The position numbers were made by a program, and so were the translations under genes. From contig NZ_JAEUAX010000003.1 in NCBI RefSeq assembly GCF_019511645.1, forward strand, positions 124,001 to 188,000: DNA of 64,000 bases, written 5' to 3'. Source of the stretch: Microbacterium ureisolvens. GTDB taxonomy: Bacteria > Actinomycetota > Actinomycetes > Actinomycetales > Microbacteriaceae. Positions 58,066-64,000 of the stretch are shown in pieces (the stretch's first letter is position 1; each line of letters opens with the position of its first letter). Below the pieces are notes generated by a model that was not told the origin of the DNA, did no database searches, and saw only the letters and a program-made list of their open reading frames with translations.

Positions 58066-59388
58066 ATGAACTCTCGTCACCCCGACGCGACCGTCCACAT
58101 CCTGTCCAGCACCGTCGCCGAGCTCCACGTCGGCAGCGACGTGGCGGAGGTCGTCGCCCCCGACAGCCTCGCGCTGCGCGACCGCGTGGTCGAGGAGATC
58201 CGCCAGATCGCAGCATCCGCCGGCGAACCGGCCCACGCGACGCTCGTCGAGGGCTCGTCCCGCTGGCCTCTCGTGGTGCATCCGGACGGCACGTTCGACG
58301 AAGCGCTGGAGGAGGCTGCGGTGGACACGACGGCGGTCCCCGTGGCGGCGGCGGTGCCCGCGCCCGCGCCTGCTCCGGCAGCGGCCCTCCCGGTTACTGC
58401 GCCGACGCCGGTGCCCGCGGTGCCGACACTCGCGCCGGTGGCGGAGGAGGTGGCGCGCCCGACCGTGCAGGACCTGCTCGATTCGCGCGGCGGCGGGGGG
58501 CGGCCCCGTGCGACGACGGGCTGGCAGGGTGCCGTGCGGCGCGCCACGGGCGGCCTCATCTCTCCCGCGCCCGGTCGCGTCGAGCAGTCGCGACTCGACC
58601 GTGAGAAGCGCGTCCAGCGTCGCCTCGACGCCCCGCGCACGATCGTCGTGCTCAACCCGAAGGGCGGCGCGCACAAGACGACGAGCACGCTGCTGCTGGC
58701 CGCGACGTTCGGCACGCTGCGCGGCGGTGCGACCCTCGCGTGGGACAACAACGAGACCCGCGGCACGCTCGGATGGCGCGCGCAGCACGCGCCGCACCAC
58801 CGCACCGCCGTCGACCTCCTCGAGGACCTCGACGAAGCCTCCAACTTCCGCGGCTCCAGCCTCGCGGCGCTCGACCACTACGTCCGCACGCAGGTCGACG
58901 CCCGCTTCGACGTGCTCGCCTCGGACGAGGATGCCGCGGCATCCTCGACGATCGACGCTGCGGCGTTCGACCGGCTCCACGCCCTGCTGCGCCGCTACTA
59001 CCGCCTGATGATCGTCGACACCGGCAACAACATGCGCGCGTCGAACTGGGTCGCAGCCGTCGCCGCCGCGGACCAGCTCGTGATCGTGTCGACCGTGCGC
59101 GAGGACACCGCGGCCAGCGCGGCGTGGCTGCTCGACGGACTCCGCGAGAAGGGCTTCGGCAGGAAGATCGACGAGGCGGTGACCGTGCTCACGGCGCCCT
59201 CCTCCCGCCCGGACCGCAAGCTCGAGTCGCGCCTCTCGCAGCACTTCGAGCAGGTGACGTCGGCGGTCGTGAACGCGCCGTTCGATCCGTCGCTGGTCGA
59301 CGGTGGGCCCATCGACTTCGACGCACTGTCGCCCGAGACGCGCGACGCCTGGCTCACCGTCGCCGCGACGGTGGCCGACCGGCTCTGA
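58066..59388 (+). CDS. ParA/MinD-like ATPase with altered P-loop
   Basis: This 440-residue protein has an N-terminal domain of about 80 residues (HPDATVHILSSTVAELHVGS), an Ala/Pro-rich linker (residues about 90–145) and a ParA/MinD-like domain. The P-loop reads LNPKGGAHKTTSTLLLAA, so the usual KGGxGKT has His in place of the last Gly. AWDNNETRGTLGW replaces the DxDPQ motif and LMIVDTGNNMRASNWVA is the Walker B area. Related proteins are found singly in Microbacteriaceae. The function is unknown; a chromosome-partition or polarity role is a guess. The ATG follows GGAGAAG at 6 bases. Confidence 0.85.
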   Translation: MNSRHPDATVHILSSTVAELHVGSDVAEVVAPDSLALRDRVVEEIRQIAASAGEPAHATLVEGSSRWPLVVHPDGTFDEALEEAAVDTTAVPVAAAVPAPAPAPAAALPVTAPTPVPAVPTLAPVAEEVARPTVQDLLDSRGGGGRPRATTGWQGAVRRATGGLISPAPGRVEQSRLDREKRVQRRLDAPRTIVVLNPKGGAHKTTSTLLLAATFGTLRGGATLAWDNNETRGTLGWRAQHAPHHRTAVDLLEDLDEASNFRGSSLAALDHYVRTQVDARFDVLASDEDAAASSTIDAAAFDRLHALLRRYYRLMIVDTGNNMRASNWVAAVAAADQLVIVSTVREDTAASAAWLLDGLREKGFGRKIDEAVTVLTAPSSRPDRKLESRLSQHFEQVTSAVVNAPFDPSLVDGGPIDFDALSPETRDAWLTVAATVADRL

Positions 59389-59421
59389 TCCGAGCTGATC
59401 CGACCCGGTGCGGGGGCCGGC

Positions 59422-60663
59422 TCAGTGGTGCGCGTGACCCGCGCCCGCACCCACCTTCGACCCGGCGATCGGCTTCGCGGCGCCCGAGGCGAGCCCCGAC
59501 ATCGCGATCAGGCCGACGATGATCCAGAGCGTCGGGAGGATGCCGATCTCGTGGCTGATCCAGCCGAGGATCGGGGGACCGCACAGGAACGCGAGGTACC
59601 CGATCGTCGCGGCCGCCGAGACGGACGCCGCCGCCTTCCTCGGGTCGTCGGCCGCCGCCGACATGCCGAGAGGGAAGCCGAGCGAGGCGCCGGCGCCCCA
59701 CAGCGCGATGCCGATGAAGGCGATCGGCAGGTTCGGCGCGAGGATGAACATGACCAGGCCGACGCCTGCCGCGATCGACAGGATGCGCAGCGACCACACG
59801 CGGCCGATCCGATCCACCAGCGGGCCGCCCAGGATGCGGAACGTGGTCATCGCGACCGAGAACACGGTCAGGGCGATGGCCCCGACGGCCTCGGTCTGAT
59901 CGTGGCCGTCGACCATCGCGATCGTAAGCCAGTCGTTGGCACTGCCCTCGGCGAACGCCATGCCCAGCATGATGGCGCCGATCGCGTAGGTGCGCGGGTC
60001 GCGCCAGACGGCCAGGACCTCGGCGAAGCGCTCGCGGCGCGTGACGCTCGTGGCCGGATCGTCGTGCATGCTCTCGCGCACGGGGACGGCGCGCAGCGAC
60101 AGCAGGCCTGCCGCAGCCACCAGCAGGCCGGCGGCGCCGAGGTGCCAGCCGACTCCGACGCCCAGGGCCGCCATCGCGACACCGAGACCTGCGCCCGCCA
60201 CCGTGCCCAGGCTGAAGAAGGCGTGGAACAGCGGCATGAGCGTGCGTTCGAACGCCTGCTCCACCGCCGCCGCCTCGACGTTCATCATGACGTCGGTCGC
60301 ACTCATGCCCAGGCCCATGAGCCCGAGCCCGACGGCGGCGACGACGTAGGACTGCAGGAACTCCACGCCGGCCCCCGCGACCACGACGCCGAGCGCGAAC
60401 GTGATGATCGTCGCGAACATGCCCCGTCGCGCGCCCCAGCGCGCGACGATCACGTTGGCCAGCGACAGGCCCACGATCGAGGCGGCGCCGGACACGAACA
60501 GCAGGACGCCCACCTGGAGGTCGTTGATGCCCAGGTCGACCTTCACGGCCGGCAGCCGCGCCGCCCACGACGCGAAGCCGACTCCCATGATGAGGAAGAT
60601 CGTGAAGATCGCGGTACGCCAGGCGACCAGTTGCCGGCGGGTGAGCGCGGTATCCATCCGCAC
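59422..60663 (-). CDS. MFS transporter
   Basis: This protein of about 413 residues has 12 hydrophobic helices and MFS features: FASWAARLPAVKVDLGINDL after TM1, then the loop VARWGARRGMFATIITF between TM2 and TM3, and a second-half repeat (GPLVDRIGRVWSLRILS). The opening resembles fucose/sugar-type or YfkF-like exporters. The His-rich C-terminus (GAGHAHH) is unusual. The substrate is unknown. It is divergent from a LacI regulator, which probably controls it. The start is GTG 60663 or ATG 60657. Confidence 0.88.
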   Translation of the reverse strand: MRMDTALTRRQLVAWRTAIFTIFLIMGVGFASWAARLPAVKVDLGINDLQVGVLLFVSGAASIVGLSLANVIVARWGARRGMFATIITFALGVVVAGAGVEFLQSYVVAAVGLGLMGLGMSATDVMMNVEAAAVEQAFERTLMPLFHAFFSLGTVAGAGLGVAMAALGVGVGWHLGAAGLLVAAAGLLSLRAVPVRESMHDDPATSVTRRERFAEVLAVWRDPRTYAIGAIMLGMAFAEGSANDWLTIAMVDGHDQTEAVGAIALTVFSVAMTTFRILGGPLVDRIGRVWSLRILSIAAGVGLVMFILAPNLPIAFIGIALWGAGASLGFPLGMSAAADDPRKAAASVSAAATIGYLAFLCGPPILGWISHEIGILPTLWIIVGLIAMSGLASGAAKPIAGSKVGAGAGHAHH

Positions 60664-60719
60664 ATGCTACCGAATCGATTCGACATCACCGGTTCGGGAC
60701 GGGCTACGATCGTGACAGC
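60664..60719. promoter_or_regulatory. Divergent MFS–lacI promoter with 12-bp operator palindrome
   Basis: CGAATCGATTCG (60671–60682) is a perfect palindrome with a central CG step, as in LacI/GalR operators. It lies 8 bases upstream of the MFS start and about 38 bases upstream of lacI, so one dimer could repress both genes. Confidence 0.65.
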
Positions 60720-61787
60720 ATGAGCCGACAGGACACCGGCATCCGCCGGGCCACCATCTCGGACGTCGCCCGCGAGGCAGGCGTCTCGCCGTCGACCGCC
60801 TCCGTGGTGTTCAGCGGCAAGACGCCGGTGTCGGAGGCGACGCGGCGTCGGGTGCTCGACGCGGCCGCCGCGCTCGGCTACACCGGCCCCGACCCGCGCG
60901 CCGCTTCCCTGCGCCGCGGCCGCTCGGGGATCGTCGGCGTGGTGTTCGAGGAGCATCTGGGCACCGCGTTCCTCGACCCGGTGAAGACCCTCATGATGGA
61001 CGGCCTCGCCGACGCGGTCACGCCGCTGGGCGCCGGGCTCCTTCTCCTGCGCGACCACGAGCCCACCGGCAGCGGCCCCTCGCTCACGACCGCGCCGCTG
61101 GACGCCGCGGTGCTCATCGGCTGCAGCGGTCTGCTGCGCGAGTCCCTCGAGACCGTCAAGGCACGTCGCATCCCCGTCGTCGTCATCGAAGGGGATGCCG
61201 GAGACGACGTGCCGCGCATCGGGCTCGACAACCGCGAGGCCCAGCGGCAGGCCGCGAGTCACCTGCGCGCGCTGGGGCATCGCGACGTGGCCCTCGTGAC
61301 GCTGCCCGCGCGCGTCGACTGGCAGCGCGGCTGGCTGCACGACGACACGGCGGTCACCGTGGACGTCACCCGCGAGCGGCTCGCGGGCGCCCTGGACGTG
61401 TTCCCGGGCGCCGCCGCCTTCGCCGCCGCCGGAAGCTTCATCGACGAGGGGCTGGCTGCCGGCCGGGAGATCTTCGCGGATCCCGATCGACGACCCACCG
61501 CGGTCATCGCGCAGAGCGATCTGCTCGCCGCCGGGGTGATCCGGGCGGCAGAGGAGGCGGGTCTCCGCGTGCCGGAGGACGTGAGCGTCACCGGCTTCGA
61601 CGGCATCGTCGTGGATGGCCTCGCCCCGTACGAGCTCACCACCCTGGTGCAGCCCGCGACCGACAAGGGCCGCGCGGCCGGCGCCGCCGTCGCCGCGATG
61701 CTCGAGGGCGCCCCCGCGGCGTCGATCCGGTTCACGTGCACCTTCCGTGAAGGAAACACCACCGGACCGGCGCCCACGCCGGCCTGA
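60720..61787 (+). CDS. LacI-family transcriptional regulator
   Basis: This 355-residue regulator has an N-terminal helix-turn-helix (ATISDVAREAGVSPSTASVV) and hinge (RRRVLDAAAALGY), followed by a periplasmic-binding-protein-like sensor domain (IGLDNREAQRQAASHLRALG, TAVIAQSDLLAAGVIRAAEE, VTGFDGI). It likely represses the divergent MFS transporter and itself until a small sugar-like ligand binds. The ligand is unknown. The length is normal. Confidence 0.92.
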   Translation: MSRQDTGIRRATISDVAREAGVSPSTASVVFSGKTPVSEATRRRVLDAAAALGYTGPDPRAASLRRGRSGIVGVVFEEHLGTAFLDPVKTLMMDGLADAVTPLGAGLLLLRDHEPTGSGPSLTTAPLDAAVLIGCSGLLRESLETVKARRIPVVVIEGDAGDDVPRIGLDNREAQRQAASHLRALGHRDVALVTLPARVDWQRGWLHDDTAVTVDVTRERLAGALDVFPGAAAFAAAGSFIDEGLAAGREIFADPDRRPTAVIAQSDLLAAGVIRAAEEAGLRVPEDVSVTGFDGIVVDGLAPYELTTLVQPATDKGRAAGAAVAAMLEGAPAASIRFTCTFREGNTTGPAPTPA

Positions 61788-61942
61788 GACTGAGGAACAT
61801 CCGCGCCCGAGGGACGCGATGTATGCCGTTCGGGCGATCCGGTGCGACCCGCCCGGTAGGATGGTTCCCGACACCCCGATCGCCTGGGCTTTGCGCCGTC
61901 CTCCACCGATGAGCGTCTGCCGACGACCACGAGGAGGCCCGA

Positions 61943-64000
61943 ATGCTCCTCGTTCTCGGCGCGTTCGCGGTCGTTCCGATCCTGCTGCCGTGGATCGTGG
62001 CGCGCATCGGGGCCCGGGCGTTCTACATCGCGGCGATCCTCCCGATCGTGGGTTTCGTCCACGCAGCCGCGGTCACGCCGGAGGTGCTCGCGGGTGACAT
62101 TCCGTTCGAGACATACGCGTGGATCCCCCCGCTCGGCATCGACCTCTCGATGCGGATGGACACGCTGTCGTGGCTCATGACGCTGGTCGTCACCGGTGTC
62201 GGAGCGCTCGTGATGATCTACTGCCGCTGGTACTTCCGCGGCAAGAAGGACAATCTCGGCCAGTTCGCGGCGGTGCTGCTCGCGTTCGCAGGAGCGATGT
62301 ACGGTCTCGTCCTCACCGACGACCTCGTCGTGCTGGTGATGTTCTGGGAAGTCACGAGCGTGCTGTCGTACCTCCTCATCGGGTACTACAACAAGCGTGC
62401 GGCGAGCCGTCGTGCCGCGCTCCAGGCCCTCCTCGTGACGACGCTCGGCGGGCTCGTCATGCTCATCGGCGTCGTGCTGCTCGTCGTCGACGCGGGAACC
62501 TCCCGCATCTCGACGATCCTCGCCGAGGCCCCCTCAGGACCCGTCGTCGACGCCGCGCTCGTGATGATCCTCGTCGGCGCGCTCAGCAAGTCGGCGATCT
62601 TCCCCTTCCACTTCTGGCTTCCCGGCGCGATGGCCGCGCCCACCCCGGTGAGCGCCTACCTGCACGCGGCGGCCATGGTGAAGGCCGGCATCTATCTCAT
62701 CGCCCGCTTCTCCCCCGTCTTCGCGATCGCCCCGCCGTGGCGGCCGATCGTGATCTCGCTGGGCGTGTTCACCATGCTGCTGGGCGGCTTCCAGGCGCTG
62801 CGCGAGACCGACCTCAAGCGCGTGCTCGCGTTCGGCACCGTGAGCCAGCTGGGGCTCCTGACCGTCGTGCTCGGCTACGGGACACGGGATGCCGCGCTCG
62901 CAGGTCTCGCGCTGCTCTTGAGTCACGCCCTCTTCAAGTCGGCGCTGTTCCTCGTGGTCGGCGTCATCGACCGCCAGCTGTCGACCCGAGACCTGACCGA
63001 GCTGTCGGGCGTCGGTCGGCAGGCGCCCGTCATGGCGACGTTCTCGATCATCGCGGTCGCATCGATGATCGGCATCATCCCGACCATCGGCTTCGTCGCC
63101 AAGGAGGGCGCCCTCGCCGCGCTCCTGCACGAGGCGCTGGGCGGCGCCGTGTGGGGGATCGTGGCGCTGCTGGGCGTGGGCCTCGGTTCGGTCCTCACGG
63201 CGGGCTACGGCATCCGTTTCCTCTGGGGCGCGTTCTCGACCAAGCGCGAGGCGAATGGCGACCGCATGCCCGACACGCAATGGCCCGACCCCCCGATCGG
63301 CTTCCTCGTGGCGCCGATCGTGCTCTCGGGCCTCACCGTCGTCGCGGGTGCCTTCGCGCCATGGCTCGACAAGGTCCTCACGCCTTACGCCGACCAGGCG
63401 CCGGCATCGACTCCCGGCGTTACCCCGCCTGAGCATCCCGCCCACCTCGCGCTGTGGCACGGCCTCGAGCCGGCGCTGTGGATCTCGCTCGCGACGATCG
63501 CGGTCGGCGTGTTCGTCTTCTGGCTGACGCGCAGCTGGCGCCCCACGAGGCGCCTGCTGCCCTTCACCGCGGCCGAGGCCTACAACGGCGTGCTGCGCGT
63601 GGTCGCGCGTCTGTCGGTGCTGACCACGAGCCTCACCCAGCGCGGCTCGCTGCCCGTGTACGTCGGAACGATCTTCGTGGTGTTCGTCGCGGCGGAGGCG
63701 ACCGCGCTGCTCGCGAGCGACGACTGGCAGGCGAAGCTCGACGCGTACCAGACGCCGACCCAGTTGCTCGTCGCGCCGATCATGATCGCCGCGGGGCTCA
63801 TCGCGATCCGCGCACGCAAGCGGTACACCGGCGTCGTCCTCGTGTCGGTGACGGGGCTCGGCATGGTCCTGCTCTTCGCGACGAGCGGAGCGCCCGACCT
63901 CGCGCTCACCCAGATCCTCGTCGAGACGGTGACGCTCGTCGCCTTCGCGCTGGTGCTGCGGCGCATCCCGTCGCGTCTGGGCGAGCACAACGCCTCGGTG
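61943..64000 (+). CDS. mrpA: Na+/H+ antiporter subunit A (MrpA), 5' part
   Basis: The gene runs off the right edge with 686 codons visible. It is a NuoL-like polytopic protein: WEVTSVLSYLLIGYYNKRA, FPFHFWLPGAMAAPTPVSAY and LHAAAMVKAGIYLIARF are the proton-channel signatures, and a C-terminal extension (PLDLALTQ-type, here GAPDLALTQILVETVTLVAF) marks MrpA/MbhE. It is the largest subunit of the multi-subunit Mrp antiporter for Na+ and pH homeostasis. GAGGAGG lies 5 bases before the ATG. The remaining Mrp subunits should follow outside the window. Confidence 0.93.
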   Translation, partial: MLLVLGAFAVVPILLPWIVARIGARAFYIAAILPIVGFVHAAAVTPEVLAGDIPFETYAWIPPLGIDLSMRMDTLSWLMTLVVTGVGALVMIYCRWYFRGKKDNLGQFAAVLLAFAGAMYGLVLTDDLVVLVMFWEVTSVLSYLLIGYYNKRAASRRAALQALLVTTLGGLVMLIGVVLLVVDAGTSRISTILAEAPSGPVVDAALVMILVGALSKSAIFPFHFWLPGAMAAPTPVSAYLHAAAMVKAGIYLIARFSPVFAIAPPWRPIVISLGVFTMLLGGFQALRETDLKRVLAFGTVSQLGLLTVVLGYGTRDAALAGLALLLSHALFKSALFLVVGVIDRQLSTRDLTELSGVGRQAPVMATFSIIAVASMIGIIPTIGFVAKEGALAALLHEALGGAVWGIVALLGVGLGSVLTAGYGIRFLWGAFSTKREANGDRMPDTQWPDPPIGFLVAPIVLSGLTVVAGAFAPWLDKVLTPYADQAPASTPGVTPPEHPAHLALWHGLEPALWISLATIAVGVFVFWLTRSWRPTRRLLPFTAAEAYNGVLRVVARLSVLTTSLTQRGSLPVYVGTIFVVFVAAEATALLASDDWQAKLDAYQTPTQLLVAPIMIAAGLIAIRARKRYTGVVLVSVTGLGMVLLFATSGAPDLALTQILVETVTLVAFALVLRRIPSRLGEHNASV

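Overview
The window is high-GC actinobacterial chromosome (roughly 70 % G+C, nearly all third codon positions G or C) and spans the replication origin. The gene order rsmG–khpB–yidC–yidD–rnpA–rpmH | dnaA–oriC–dnaN–recF–dciA-like–gyrB–gyrA, the kinase/division cluster fhaA–fhaB–pstP–rodA–pbpA–pknA–pknB, NucS in place of a visible MutSL system, CrgA and a class E sortase all point to Actinomycetota. Protein style and synteny suggest Microbacteriaceae, probably Microbacterium; the genus is an inference. Genes left of about 27 kb run mainly on the minus strand and several main operons to the right run on the plus strand, as expected around oriC.

Left arm (1–15.2 kb): an aldehyde dehydrogenase with a DUF779 partner cut by the window edge and a GAF-domain regulator; a divergent HxlR/azoreductase pair; cca; a methyltransferase; a DUF6049 exported protein coupled to murJ; trxB–trxA; and a YciI (DGPF) protein with an ECF sigma factor whose reading frame is broken.

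Segregation and origin (15.2–35.8 kb): parB and parA are followed by about 4.5 kb without a convincing gene. This stretch and its edges carry seven near-perfect or perfect parS sites (TGTTTCACGTGAAACA type); one overlaps the proposed parA start codon and one lies between rsmG and khpB. The same stretch holds two decayed copies of a ~100-bp repeat. Then come the RNA-processing and membrane-insertion genes (rsmG to rpmH), dnaA, an oriC with several DnaA boxes, and dnaN, recF, a dciA-like gene, gyrB, gyrA and a DUF3566 gene.

Right arm (35.8–64 kb): a VIT-family protein, tRNA-Ile and tRNA-Ala, a Nudix hydrolase, a YbaK-domain protein, a cyclophilin, a rhomboid protease, and a short gene-free stretch with DnaA-box-like sites and a 16-bp palindrome. 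Next are crgA, sortase–small membrane protein–pabA-type amidotransferase, the Ser/Thr kinase and cell-wall cluster, tRNA-Leu, GNAT and GntR genes and a cold-shock protein with a long leader. They are followed by a rhomboid-like/DUF2156 fusion, a coiled-coil protein, a HAD phosphatase, nucS, a ParA-like ATPase with an altered P-loop, a divergent MFS/LacI pair around a 12-bp palindrome, and the 5' part of an MrpA-type antiporter subunit.

The most unusual signals are the expanded gene-free parS field beside oriC, the frame break in the sigma factor, and the apparent over-use of the hexamer GGATGC/GCATCC even where it forces a rare GAT codon. I saw no CRISPR array, prophage or rRNA operon.
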